Positions 29,547 to 40,385 of a stretch of 64,000 nt of DNA are shown one piece after another (the stretch's first letter is position 1; each line of letters starts with the position of its first letter). The translations under genes and the position numbers were made by a program. The notes beneath the pieces are model-generated. The model ran no database searches and was not told the origin of the DNA. It saw nothing but the letters and a program-made list of their open reading frames with translations. The stretch is from positions 67,126,816 to 67,190,815 of the forward strand of contig NC_132919.1 of the NCBI RefSeq assembly GCF_047675955.1, read 5' to 3'. This DNA is from Chlorocebus sabaeus (taxonomy: Eukaryota; Chordata; Mammalia; Primates; Cercopithecidae).

Positions 29547-29592
29547 ATTAAAAGTAATGGCAAAAATCGCAATTACTTTTGCACCAACCTAA
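29547..29592. mobile_element. Half of a MADE1 (mariner-derived) palindrome
   Basis: Contains AATTACTTTTGCACCAACCT and the inner AAAAGTAATGGCAAAAA. Full MADE1 is an 80-bp near-perfect palindrome, the source of the mir-548 hairpins. Only one arm is present, so no hairpin can form here. Confidence 0.85.
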
Positions 29593-30017
29593 GAGCTCTG
29601 CACTATTCAATATGGTAGCCTCTAACTATTGAATTTGTTTAATGCTATTATCTCCTTTATTCAAAAATAAATATTTCACTTTGATTCAACATATTTCAAA
29701 TCACATTAAGCACAGAGAAGAAATACATTCCCTTTGGAGATTGTGAACACATGTTGGAAAGAGGCATGATCCAAACAATGGGGATGAGGTAAGTGCAGAT
29801 TCCAGCTGCTTCCTGACCCAGAAGTTCCGCCCCTCTTCAGGTGGAGCTACTTATCAATTTTTAGGCGAGAAAAAGACACACACACACACAGACACACTGC
29901 TTTGAAGTCTGAAAGGCACATGAGTGGACCATAAGGTATATGGCACATTCACTGATGAAACATCCCCTATTCCCTCCCAAGAAAAGCAGAGACACTTTAA
30001 TCAAGTCAAAGGCCAGA
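29593..30017. other. Gene-free stretch with short (CA)n
   Basis: Unique AT-rich sequence; a small ACAC run at about 29876-29898. It may include 3' sequence of the SMCO4 retrocopy beyond the Alu, which I could not confirm. Confidence 0.4.
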
Positions 30018-30352
30018 GAAGGGCCCGGTGCAGTGGCTCATGCCTGTATCCCAGCACTTTGGGAGGCTGAGGTGGGTGGATCCCGAGGTCAGGAGTTCGA
30101 GACCAGCCTGACCCATATGGTGAAACTCCATTTCTACTAAAAATACGAAACTCAGCTAGGCGTGGTGGCACGTGCCTGTAATCCCAGCTACTCAGGAGGT
30201 TGAGGCAGGAGAATCGCTTGAATCCAGAAGGTAGAGGTTGCAGTGAGCCGAGATTGCACCATTGCACTCCTGGGTGATAGAGCAAGACTGGGTGATAGTC
30301 TGGGTGATAGAGCGAGACTCCGTCTCAAAAAAGAAGAAGAAGAAAAAAAAAA
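30018..30352 (+). mobile_element. Alu with internal duplication
   Basis: Sense; GGGTGATAGAGC units are repeated three times before the GAAGAAG tail. Confidence 0.94.
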
Positions 30353-30720
30353 CAGAGAAGACAGGATGCTCCTGCTTATAGCTCAGCAGCATGAACATCT
30401 CTGAATATGAAAGCCATATTTCATTTGCTTCCACCTCCTGTGCCTCCTCTCCCTGCCAAACGGGTCTGCGGATGGCCGCGGTGCTCCCTTGTTGATGGTG
30501 GGGCGTGTGGCCATGTACACAAACACCACGATCAGGAGCACGACCGTGGCCAGCGTGGGCAGTGCCACCGTGGTGATCTGCTGCCGGGCCTCCTGCATGG
30601 CTTGCTTCTGCTCCTTCTTGTCTTTCCATGTCTCCTTCCTGGGCTTCCCTTTGAGGTGCTGCATCTTTCCTAGAAGATGCTGGGAGGGCGTGTCCAGAGG
30701 GATTCCAGGAAGGGCCACAA
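30353..30720 (-). pseudogene. SMCO4: SMCO4 retrocopy with lost stop codon
   Basis: The frame from 30664 encodes MQHLKGKPRKETWKDKKEQK and a membrane segment LPTLATVVLLIVVFVYMATR, matching the 59-residue single-pass membrane protein SMCO4 (C11orf75) almost throughout. It has no introns and sits alone between repeats, so it is a processed copy. At the position of the usual stop (30485-30487) the codon is GGA, so the frame runs on for about 34 more residues to 30383; it is also open 18 codons upstream to 30718. The last two native residues read NK instead of TE. An Alu at 30018-30352 abuts the 3' side, so the original poly(A) tail is not visible. Expression is unknown; most such copies are silent. 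Confidence 0.85.
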
Positions 30721-31164
30721 TCCCCTTGTCAAGGCTGGAACCTCCTTTGATTCAATAATTTCGGCAAACTGATTTCCAGTACAGGTGACTTATTTGTTGT
30801 AACAGATCATGTCTTCAACATGCAACACTCTCAGATGATGCAGCTGGGCAAATGGATAACATCTTTACTGATCTTCAGCAGTCTGTAACTATTGAATTCT
30901 TATGTTTAGAATGAACTGAGATGGGCTATAAGTGTACGATACATCCTGGATTTCAAAGGCTTATTATGAAAACAGAGAAAGTAAAATATCTCACTGGTAA
31001 TTTACATATTGATAGCATGAAAGTTATATTTTCATATACTGAGTTAAATAAAATATTAATTTTACCTTTTTAAAAGTTTTTACATGAGATTACTAGAAAA
31101 TTTTAAATTACATATATGGCTCTCATTATATTTTTCTTTTTTTTTTTTCTTTCTTTCTTTTTAT
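30721..31164. other. Gene-free stretch upstream of the SMCO4 copy
   Basis: AT-rich. The part nearest 30720 could be retrocopied 5' UTR; the rest shows nothing recognisable. Confidence 0.4.
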
Positions 31165-31290
31165 TTTTTTAGAGATGGGTCTTACTATGTTGCCTAGGCT
31201 ACATCTAACTCCCGGGCTGAAGCACATCCTCCCACCTCAGCCTTGCAAGTAACTGGGACTGCAGGCATGTTCCACTGTGCCTGGCTTCAG
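31165..31290 (-). mobile_element. Alu half
   Basis: Antisense, TTTTTTTAGAGATGGGTCTT to CCACTGTGCCTGGC, one arm only. Confidence 0.85.
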
Positions 31291-31295
31291 CTCTT

Positions 31296-31506
31296 ATACT
31301 TCACGCCATTCTCCCGCCTCAGCCTCCCGAGTAGCTAGGACTACAGGCACCCACCATCACGCCTGGCTAATTTTGTTTTTGTATTTTTAGTAAAGACAGG
31401 GTTTCACTGTGTTAGCCAGGATGGTCTCTATTTCTTGACCTTGTGATCTGCCCACCTCAGCCTCCCAAAGAGCTAGGATTACAGGCGTGAGCCACCGTGC
31501 CCGGTC
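31296..31506 (-). mobile_element. Alu, poly(T) end missing
   Basis: Antisense, CACGCCATTCTCCCGCCTC to GAGCCACCGTGCCCGG. Confidence 0.92.
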
Positions 31507-31814
31507 TTTTTTTTTTTTTTTTTTTTTTTTTGAGACAGAGTCTCACTCTGTCACCCAGACTGGAGTGCAGTGGCCTGATCTCAGCTCACTGCAAGCTCCA
31601 CATCCCAGGTTCACGCCATTCTCCTGCCTGAGCCTCCTGAGTAGCTGGGAATACAGGCGTCCGCCACCACACCTGCCTAATTTTTTTGTATTTTCAGTAC
31701 AGACAGGGTTTCACTGTGTTAGTCAGGATGGTCTCGATCTCCTGACCTCGTGATCCACCCGCCTCGGCCTCCCAAAGTGCTGGGATTACAGGCATGAGCC
31801 ACCGTGCCCGGCCT
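31507..31814 (-). mobile_element. Alu
   Basis: Antisense, T(25), AluY-like; ends GAGCCACCGTGCCCGGCC. Confidence 0.95.
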
Positions 31815-32121
31815 TCTTTTCTTTTTTAAGAGACAGAGTCTCACTCTGTTACCCAGGCTGGAGTGTAATAGTGGATGTAATAGCTCACTACATCCTTGAA
31901 CTACTGAGATCAAGCAATCCTCTTCCAGCCTCATTCTCCCCAGTAGCTAGGACTACAGGTGCATACCACCATGCCCAGCTGATTTTTAATTTTTTTTTTT
32001 TGTAGAGATGATCTCTTGCCATGTTACCCAGGCTGTTCTTAAACTCCAGGGCTCAGGAGCTCCTCTCACTTTGGCCTCCCAAAATGCTGGGATTACAGGT
32101 GTGAACCACTGTACCCAACAG
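31815..32121 (-). mobile_element. Alu (old)
   Basis: Antisense, TTTTTTAAGAGACAGAGTC to CCACTGTACCCAAC; fourth Alu in the same direction in a row. Confidence 0.9.
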
Positions 32122-32156
32122 CTCTCATATTTCTAATGGACAGCATTGTTCTAGAC

Positions 32157-32492
32157 CACAGGTCTGCAAACTACAGCCTGTGGGCCAAATCTGGCCTACC
32201 ACCTGTTTTTGTACAGCCCATGAGCTAAGAATAGCTTTAATTTTTTAAGTGGTTGAAAATAATTTTTAAAAAGAATGATGTCCTGTGACATGTAAAAATT
32301 ATATGAAATTCAAGTTTCATTGTTTATCAGTAAAGTTTTATTGGAACACAGGCACATTCAGTTGTTTGTTTATCATCTATGACTGCTTTTGCTTTACAGT
32401 GACAGAACTGAGTAGCTGTGATAAGGATGTGCAGTTTGAAAGTCTAAATATTTACTATCTGGCTCTTTATGGCAAATGTGTGCTGATCCCCG
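32157..32492. mobile_element. MER1-type hAT transposon with 8-bp target duplication
   Basis: 336 bp bounded by TTCTAGAC at 32149-32156 and 32493-32500. The termini are related inverted sequences (GGTCTGCAAAC on the left, GTGTGCTGATCCCCG on the right). Confidence 0.8.
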
Positions 32493-32500
32493 TTCTAGAC

Positions 32501-32886
32501 CATCAGTTTTCATATGTTCCCTGGAAGAGGATCCTGCTTTTAACTTACTCCTATTTTTTTGTTTTCAATCTTTGCTTAGCTTTTAGGCCTAATTCCTTGA
32601 TATGCCACTGCCTAAATCTCAGTGGTATTTTGGGGTTGCAAGAGCTGACCTATGCATTCTCTAGACTACAAAGAAGTCAGCCAAAAATGTTCTTGCCTTC
32701 CAAGAGCTGCACAGGAACCAGTGGATCTAGCAAGAGGGAACAGAGCGACGTTCAATAGCTTCTTTCTCCAAAGGTAGGGACTTCCTTCTCAGAGGACAAG
32801 CAAATCCAGGATTGATACTACATCAGACTGAGAGGGGAGCCTATGATTTAGGGCTGGCCAGTTTCTTTCACAGCTCAATGATACCT
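32501..32886. other. Gene-free unique stretch
   Basis: No supported gene or repeat. An open frame covers part of it but begins in the transposon. Confidence 0.45.
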
Positions 32887-33181
32887 CTTTTTTTTTGGAT
32901 GCAGAGTCTCGCACTGTTGCCCAAGCTGGAGTGCAGTTGCATGATCTTGGCTCACTGCAACCTTTGGCTCCCAGGTTCAGGCAATTCTCATGCCTCAGCC
33001 TCCCGAGTAACTGGGATTACAGGCATGCACTACCATACCCGGCTAATTTTTGTACTTTTAGTAGAGATGGGATTTCACTATGTTGGCCAGGCTGGTCTCG
33101 AACTCCTGGCCTCAAGTGATCCACCTGCCTCGGCCTCCCAAAGTGCTGCGATTACACAGGTGTGAGCCACTACGCCCGGCC
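32887..33181 (-). mobile_element. Alu
   Basis: Antisense full Alu ending GAGCCACTACGCCCGGCC. Confidence 0.95.
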
Positions 33182-33204
33182 AGCAACACCTCTGGAATTA
33201 AATC

Positions 33205-33248
33205 TTCTCTCTCTTCCTCTCTCCCTCTCTCTCTCTCTCTCGCTCTCA
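33205..33248. repeat. (CT)n microsatellite
   Basis: 44 bp of TCTC/TCCC units. Confidence 0.95.
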
Positions 33249-33688
33249 CTTATGCTCACTCTCAGTCAGTGTAGTTGGCTTCTGCATGGTCTGTTCCTGC
33301 CAGATATTTCGTGGAACTCACTATGACATTTTTTTCCACTCCAATGAAGCAGACATCTGGATCCTTTAGTGAGCCTCTTGATCCCAGTGTGCAACCAAAG
33401 CCTTGTTGGCTCCGTGAATCTTTATGTTCTCATGTTACAGGATTCCCAAGGAAGAGGAGTAAGGCTATGGTTTCAGAATGTTAATTGATAACAGTTCTTG
33501 GCAACAGTGCTCTTCCTGGCTTTTCCTCCATAACCTGCTTCTTCCACCCACAATAATAACATATATTCTTAATAGATTGGTACCAGTCTGGAGTTCTCTG
33601 TCATTCCCTCTCTCTTACACACACACATGTCCTTCATTCCTTTTTTCCTTGCTCTACTGATTATATTTAGGACTGTTTAACTTAATTC
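33249..33688. other. Gene-free unique stretch
   Basis: No recognised element; short open frames only. Confidence 0.45.
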
Positions 33689-33775
33689 CTCCCTCCCTCC
33701 CTCCCTCCCTCTCCCTCCCTCCCTCTCTTCCTTCCTTCCTTCCTTCCCTCCCTCCCTTCTTTCCTTCTTTCTTTC
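33689..33775. repeat. (CCCT)n/(TTCC)n microsatellite
   Basis: Pyrimidine run that is the expanded tail of the next Alu, as both lie inside one GACTGTTTAA duplication. Confidence 0.96.
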
Positions 33776-34060
33776 AGACAGGGTCTCATTCTGTCACCCA
33801 GGCTAGAGTGCACTGGCATGATCTTGGCTCACTGCAACCCTTGCCTCCTGGGCTCAAGTGGTCCTCCCACCACCTCAACCTCCTGAGTAGCTGGGACCAC
33901 AAGTATGCACCACCACATCTGGCTAATTTTTTATATTTTGTATAGAGATAGGGTTTCACCATGTTGCCCAGTCTGGTCTTGAACTCCTGGAGGCAAGTGA
34001 CCTGCCCATCTCGGCCTCCCAAAGTGCTGGGATTGCAGGTGTGAGTCACCACACCCGGCC
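33776..34060 (-). mobile_element. Alu
   Basis: Antisense; GACTGTTTAA at 33671-33680 and 34063-34072. Confidence 0.95.
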
Positions 34061-34384
34061 AAGACTGTTTAATTTTCTAATATTCGTTTCTAAGTAAATT
34101 CCCTGACCATTATAATGATGTTATCCTGGTTATTGACAGAATATTAATGGTTAAAATGTAAACTGTCAAAGTTAGGGAGGGATCTTATATCTCTCTTCAT
34201 TAAAGAACTCTTTCCTTTAGACAATTGCCTTTAGATTTTATAGTAGAGTTGAATTTAGGCATGGGGTGGGGAAAAGCAGGAACCCTATAACATAGGAAAA
34301 TCCTAAAAACCCTGGAGTTTCTCTATGTAGCTTATCCTACACTTTGGGCACCATGAGGGAAATCTGTTGAGGGCTTCTAGCTGA

Positions 34385-34496
34385 TTCTAGAATGTATGTT
34401 TCCTGCAAGGATTGCCTCCTGAGAAAGAGATGTCAATAAGATCACAATTATTTTGTTTTTAATCCTTAGTCTGTAGTAAGGCCGCATAGTCTTCTC
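34385..34496. repeat. Copy A of a 110-bp dispersed duplication
   Basis: Shares TTCTAGAAT, ATGTTTCCTGCAAG, TTGCCTCCTG and TCAGTCTGTAGTAAG-like blocks in order with 36414-36525. Confidence 0.75.
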
Positions 34497-34612
34497 ATAA
34501 TGTTGGAAAGTAAGCTGGGGGATCAGGAGGCCTACTATTTTATCCAGTATCCTACTACTCTTATCCAGATGATCTCCATATTTCTGGCCTTTACCTTCTC
34601 TGGGTCTCACTT

Positions 34613-34876
<264 letters not shown>

Positions 34877-35028
34877 AAATTGAGAGGGGTCTTGTTCTGT
34901 CACCTAGGCTGGAGTACAGCAGTATGATTATAGTTCACTGCAGCCTTGAACTCCTGAGCTCAAGGGATCCTCCTGCTTCAGCCTCCCAATGTATTGGGAT
35001 TACAGGCATGAGCCACTGCACTGGGCCT
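34877..35028 (-). mobile_element. Alu monomer
   Basis: Antisense single arm ending GAGCCACTGCACTGGGCC; GGTCTCACT at 34603-34611 and 35029-35037. Confidence 0.88.
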
Positions 35029-35339
35029 GGTCTCACTCTTCTCATCTGTAAATTAAAGGGTCCGATTAGTCAGCTTTTAAAGTTCCTTCCAGCTTCAAAT
35101 TGTTGTGATTCTGCATCCCTATCGATAGCCTAGAGACAATAATCTCTATCATTCTCATTCGAAGATTGAGTAATGCTAATGAAATGCCAAAAATAAAAAC
35201 TTGTTGAGTTCCTTAGAAGAAAGATAGATTATTGAACTCCCACTTATTCAGAATGAGCAAGAAATGAGATATTTCAATTAATTCCATGTGTTGGTTAATG
35301 GAAATTGTTATGTACTACATATGGTTAACAAATATTTAG

Positions 35340-35409
35340 ATAATTAAATATTATCTAAATATTTAGATATTTATATAATTAAATATTATCTAAATATTTA
35401 GATATTTAT
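35340..35409. repeat. 35-bp AT-only tandem duplication with inner palindrome
   Basis: Perfect copies at 35340-35374 and 35375-35409, each containing AAATATTATCTAAATATTTA. Self-complementary stretches allow cruciform or hairpin formation. Confidence 0.9.
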
Positions 35410-35561
35410 TCTAAAATACACAATAGAATTATAATAACTATAGTATAATTTTTGATTCAGTCTGTTACAGGGCCCTCACAACAGAATTCTGAACTCATAA
35501 TCATTGTATGGCACTGCAGCTACAGATAAGATTGAGCTAAGTTAACAATATATAATTGTAG

Positions 35562-35840
35562 GCTGGTGCAGAGGTTCACGCCTGTAATCCCAGCACTTTT
35601 GGAGGCCAAGGCAGGCAGATCACTTGAGGTTGGGAGTTCAAGACCAGCTTGGCCAACATGGTGAAACCTCAGCTCTACTAAAAATACAAAAATTAGCTAG
35701 GTGTGGTGGCACATGTCTATAATCTCAGCTACTGGGGAGGCTGAGGCACAAGAATCGCTTGAACCCAGGGGATGGAGGTTGCAGTGAGCTGAGATCATGC
35801 CACTTCACTCCAGCCTGGGCAAGAGCATGAAACTCTGTAT

Positions 35841-35843
<3 letters not shown>
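35562..35843 (+). mobile_element. Alu
   Basis: Sense Alu ending in an (AT)n tail instead of poly(A). Confidence 0.94.

Positions 35844-35878
<35 letters not shown>
35844..35878. repeat. (AT)n microsatellite
   Basis: 35 bp of alternating AT at the Alu tail. Confidence 0.97.
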
Positions 35879-35882
<4 letters not shown>

Positions 35883-35957
35883 TACTTGTTTCTTGAAAGT
35901 TTTGTTTATCTATAATTTTTCCTTCTTTTAAAATTGGAATATATAAAAATTCAAGTT

Positions 35958-36264
35958 TTTTTTTTCTCTTCTTTTTTGAAATGGAGTCTTGCTCTGTCAT
36001 CCAGGCTGGAGTGCAGTGGCACGATCTGGGCTCACTGCAACCTCCACCTCCCAGGTTTAAGTCATTCTTTTGCCTCAGCCTCCCAAGTAGATGGGACTAC
36101 AGGCACCTGCCACCATGCCTGGCTAATTTTCTTTGTATTTTTAGTAAAGACGGGGTTTTGCCATGTTGGCCAGACTGGTTTCGAACTCCTGACGTCAGGT
36201 GATCCGCCTGCCTTGGCCTCTCAAAGTGCTGGGATTATAGGCATCAGCCACTGCGCCCAGCGAG
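35958..36264 (-). mobile_element. Alu with 13-bp target duplication
   Basis: Antisense; AAAAATTCAAGTT at 35945-35957 and 36265-36277. Confidence 0.96.
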
Positions 36265-36289
36265 AAAAATTCAAGTTATTAGAAACACA

Positions 36290-36420
36290 GAATTACAGAA
36301 TTTTAGATCTGGAAGGGCCCTTGAGTATCATTTGGCCCAACTCTCAAATGTACAGATGAGAATCCCAAGGCTCAGAGAAGTCCAAATCACAGAGCTAGTG
36401 GTGCCATGGATGGTTCTAGA
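36290..36420 (-). mobile_element. MIR-type fragment
   Basis: Antisense core: ATCTGGAAGGGCCCTTGAG, ACAGATGAGAATCCCAAGGC, CACAGAGCTAGTGGT. Confidence 0.6.
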
Positions 36421-36525
36421 ATTCATGTTTCCTGCAAGAGTTGCCTCCTGGAGAAAGGGATGTTAATAAAATATGATTACTTTGTGTTTAATTCTCAGTC
36501 TGTAGTAAGTCCTCATAATCTTCTA
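36414..36525. repeat. Copy B of a 110-bp dispersed duplication
   Basis: Direct, diverged partner of 34385-34496; similarity stops sharply on both sides. Confidence 0.75.
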
Positions 36526-36707
36526 ATTTACTCATGTAATCACCATTATAATCATTTACAATTGAGACAATTTCCTATCACTCAAAACAATGTTGCCATC
36601 TTTTGAAAAAATCAGTAAAATAAGGGGCAGAGAGGGATATAGTAAAACTGTTTTTTTTAAAGAGATAAAATGTAAGTTTTTGATACCAACATTTTAAAGC
36701 TATGTAG

Positions 36708-37003
36708 GCAGGGCGAGGTAGCTCATGTCTATAATTACAACACTTTGGGAGGCTGAGGTAAGAGGATCACTTAAGCCCAGGAATTCAAGACCAGCCTGGG
36801 CAACATAGTGAAACCCTATCTCTACAAAAATTTAGCTGGGCATGGTGGCGTATGTCTGTAGTCCCAGATACTCTGGAGGCTGAGGTGGGAGGATCACTTG
36901 AACTTGCCTGGAGGTTGAGGCTGCAGTGCACCTCTATCACAACATTGCTCTCCATCTTGGGTGACACAGTGAGACCCTGTCTCTTAAAAAAAAAAAAAAA
37001 AAG
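36708..37003 (+). mobile_element. Alu (old)
   Basis: Sense, diverged, A(18) tail. Confidence 0.92.
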
Positions 37004-37232
37004 GCAGCAAATATCTTATTTGTAATAATTTTCTTTTTTTACATAGGTGTTTGGCATCACATATGTCAGACTCCCTAACTAAGTTAGGCATTTACCCATA
37101 AATTTAGGAACAATTGTCCTGAGTTTGCTCCAATTTCTTTGGTAGGAAGGAGAATGTTATATTAATATATTAATGCTTAACATATATTAATGCTTTTTCT
37201 CACTCTCCTTTGCTCTTTCTCTTTTTTATATA

Positions 37233-37545
37233 TATATAATTTTTTTTGGAGGTGGGAGGTTTTGAGACAGGGTCTCAATCTGTCACCCAGGCTGGAGTAC
37301 AGTGGCACATTCTCAGCTCACTGCAGCCTCAACCTCTGGGGCCCAAGCCATCCTCCTACCTAAACTTCTCAAGTAACTGGGACCACAGGTGTGCGCCACC
37401 ACACCCGACTAATTTTTGTATATTTTGGAGAGACAGGGTCTTGCCATGTTGCCCAGGCTGGTCTCAAACTCCTGGGCTCAAGCACTCCTCTTGCCTTGGC
37501 TTCTCAAAGTGCTGGGGTTACAGGTGTGACCCATCCTGCCCAGCC
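37233..37545 (-). mobile_element. Alu (old)
   Basis: Antisense; GGAGGTGGGAGG interrupts the T-rich head. Confidence 0.92.
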
Positions 37546-37813
37546 TCTCTCTTTCTTTATATACCTAGGGTTTTATACCTAGCACATTCGAGGACTCAAG
37601 GACAATAAAAGTGGCTCTTCAACGTACAAATGCTGGGGACCTTTTAAATAAGACATAAGTTTGTGACTATACCCATACAAATTTCGGAAATCAAACACAT
37701 TTTAGAAATTGTGTTCTGTGCCAATCACCTTGTTTTGATCTGCCACAATCATATATATATAGTCATTAACAATATGGTTAGCTTCAACCATCAGTTGAAT
37801 AATTTTATCTAAA

Positions 37814-38327
37814 TTAGTGGATCTCACACTTCAGCCTACCTCAGAATTACCTAGAGCAGGGGTCCCCAACCCCTGGGCCATGAACCAGTCTGGTTCAGGT
37901 CTGTGGCCTGTTAGGAACTGGGCTGCCCAGCAGGAGGTGAGCGGCAGGCGAGCCAATATTACTGCCTGAGCTTTGCCTCCTGTCAGATCAGTAGTGGCAT
38001 TGGAATCTCATGGGAGTGCGAACCCTATTGTGAACTGTGCATGCGAGGGATCTAAGTTGGCACTCCTTGTGAGATCTAACTAATGATCTGGAGTGAACAG
38101 TTTCACCCCGAAACCATCCCCCGCCCACTGTCTGTGGAAAAATTGTCTTCCAGGAAACTGGTCCCTGGTGCCAAAAAGATTGGGGACGACTGACCTAGAG
38201 CATTTGTTAGAAAACAGAGTGGCCCAAATCCCAGAGTCTCAGATTCAATAGATCTGGGGTGGGGCCCCAGAATTTGTGTTTCTGAGGTGATGGTGATGTT
38301 CCTGGCCTAGAGGACTTTGAGAAGTTC
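37814..38327. mobile_element. MER5A-like hAT element split by a younger hAT insertion
   Basis: The left piece (37814-37856) carries AGTGGATCTCACACTTCAGC. The right piece (38201-38327) carries GATTCAATAGATCTGGGGTG and ends TTTGAGAAG. The two halves rejoin at the ACCTAGAG duplication. Confidence 0.75.
37857..38192. mobile_element. Complete hAT-Charlie element nested in a MER5A-like element
   Basis: Runs from CAGGGGTCCCCAACCCC to GATTGGGGACGACTG, imperfect inverted termini. A perfect 8-bp direct repeat ACCTAGAG lies at 37849-37856 and 38193-38200. Nonautonomous, 336 bp. Confidence 0.85.
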
Positions 38328-38335
38328 TGTTTTAG

Positions 38336-38618
38336 CCAGGTGCCGTGGCTCATGCCTATAATCCCAGAACTTTGAGAGGCCTTTTGAGGTGGACTGCTTG
38401 AGTCCAGGAGTTTGAGACCAGCCTAAGCAATATGGCCAAACCCCATCTCTACAAAAGACACAACCATTAGCTCGGTGTGGTGGCCCACGCCTGTAGTCTC
38501 AGCTGCTGGGAGGCTGAGGCGGGAGTATCGGTTGAGCCTAGGATGTCCAGGCTGCAGTAAGCTGAGATGGTGCTACTGCACTTCAGCCTAGGTGACAAAG
38601 TGAGACCCTGTCTCAAAA

Positions 38619-38661
<43 letters not shown>

Positions 38662-38664
38662 AAA
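38336..38664 (+). mobile_element. Alu with (AAAT)n tail
   Basis: Sense old Alu; tail 38620-38664 is eleven AAAT units. Confidence 0.93.
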
Positions 38665-38787
38665 TAATGATCTCTTGAACTGAAAATCAAAAGTTATTTG
38701 GTATTATGTAGAGTAGGCCAAGACAACAGTATCAAAGTGTTTCACTTTTACGTCGTGAGACCCCTTCTCTATCAAAAAAAAGGTGAA

Positions 38788-38911
38788 CTTTTTTTTATAC
38801 CGACGAGGTCTCACCACTCTGTCACACAGGCTGGAGTGCAGTGTCACGATCATAGCTCACTGCAGCCTCAAATTCCTGGGTTCAAGCGATCCTCTCACCT
38901 CAGCCTCCTGT
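38788..38911 (-). mobile_element. Alu left-monomer (FLAM-like) fragment
   Basis: Antisense single arm, TTTTTTTTATACCGACGAGG to CACCTCAGCCTCCTG. Confidence 0.8.
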
Positions 38912-39039
38912 GGTTTCCACTTTTTAATGAGTTGTGTTAGTATTTTATTGACATACCTATTTACTTTTGTCAATTGAGTGAATTCCACCAATTATGGAGC
39001 TGTTTTTGTGTTGTACAGATAAAACCTCCAAATAAACAG

Positions 39040-39080
39040 GTAGCTGGATGGGACTGGCCCATTCAGTCCCATCCAGCTAC
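39040..39080. repeat. Perfect 17-bp inverted repeat with 7-nt loop
   Basis: GTAGCTGGATGGGACTG (39040-39056), loop GCCCATT, then its exact reverse complement (39064-39080). It would fold as a stable hairpin in RNA or extrude in DNA. It is not part of an element I recognise. Confidence 0.95.
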
Positions 39081-39505
39081 AGTTAGATGCAGTTTTGTCT
39101 GGTTAGTCGTGTGGTCGTTGCACTGTTCTAATTTAAGAAAAAGGAGGACTCCATCTGATTAGCCTGGTGGAAAGCTATATTCTGTATTGGTTAGAGCTCC
39201 TAAATGATCTCCAAAGGGCATTAAGGGGATTGTGGGGATATGGTTTGCAGGTCAGCCCACTAGCTATTAAGATCAAACCACGCCTGGAGAGTTCAACTGT
39301 TTCTGTTTACTCAGTACTCCCAGGCTCACACTTCCCCTGCCGTCTTGGTTATTATTTTTGTTGTTTGAGCTTTCAATTTGGCTTTAGGAAAATGTCAAAC
39401 ATTTGGTGGGTGAGTTGCATGGGTCATGACTTTGACCCAGTGCACTATTAGAAAACATTTTCAGGAATTTCTCACGCTGGGAGTGGTGCTGAAAAACTAA
39501 AATTA

Positions 39506-39590
39506 TATGTGTATATATGTGTATGTGTGTGTATATATATATATAAATAAAATTATGAGCATATAAAAACTATATATATATATAGTTTTT
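39506..39590. repeat. (TG/TA)n tract and 26-bp AT palindrome
   Basis: TGTATATATGTGTATGTG tract, then a perfect palindrome AAAAAC(TA)nGTTTTT at 39565-39590. Confidence 0.93.
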
Positions 39591-40385
39591 TAACTTTAAT
39601 TTCCACTTCTTTCTTAAGTATGGTTTTTACATTTTACAGAGAAAGCACTGCTCGTTGTAGAAAGGTTAAGTAATACACTATGGGTTAAAGAAAAAGAAAA
39701 AAATCTCCTAGAAATTGCACCATACTGTTAAAGAAGAGCCTTCAGTCACACACACACAGAGAAACACTGAGGCATAATTTTAACTACCACATGGTAGTGG
39801 CAAATATCTCCATGAGATGGTGCTCAAAGATTAGTTTTAGTTTCTGTCCTGACCATTATGAAATTACGATTCAAAAGTTATGTAGGTGAGTTCGTGCCCT
39901 TTACTGTTCACACACATCTTTGTGTGTGTTTTATTGTATTTAGGGTGATTATAAAATTTCACCCCTTTGGGGCTTTTGATCATTACATTGTTTCTTTGGA
40001 AAATGTTATAAAAGAGATGAGGAAGACATTGTAATGTGTACCCAATTTTCACCAGACAATATTTTATGGAAATCTTTCCAAGTCAGAATATACATGTATG
40101 TGATATTTATAATCCTTTTAAAGTCTTTCCTTATTTGAATATTTTGTAATTTATAATTAATCCTCAAATTAATTCTTTTATTTGATTATAAAATTAATAC
40201 ATGCTTGCTGTAAAATATTTTAAGATAGTACACAAATGTACAAAGTAAAATTTAAGTTTCTTCCCCCATCTTCCCCACCCCCTTCCAGAAGTATCCACTG
40301 TTAATAGTTTGGAATTATTCCTCCAGACCTTTTTTAGCTTTGATAAAAACAAAAGTAATATATAGTTGGATATTTATTCATTTTA

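Larger units (their letters stand above)
38912..40385. other. Gene-free stretch of mixed unique and old sequence
   Basis: Holds the hairpin, the AT palindrome and, near 40150-40370, sequence resembling old LINE 3' ends. GGGTCATGACTTTGACCC (39421-39438) is an imperfect nuclear-receptor-like inverted repeat. No exon supported. Confidence 0.45.

Noticed and set aside
32285..32758. 157-codon plus-strand frame
   Set aside because: Starts inside the MER1-type transposon; no family likeness or splice context.
39421..39438. GGGTCATGACTTTGACCC as a nuclear-receptor element
   Set aside because: Half-sites are spaced 6, not the usual 3; motif alone is not enough.
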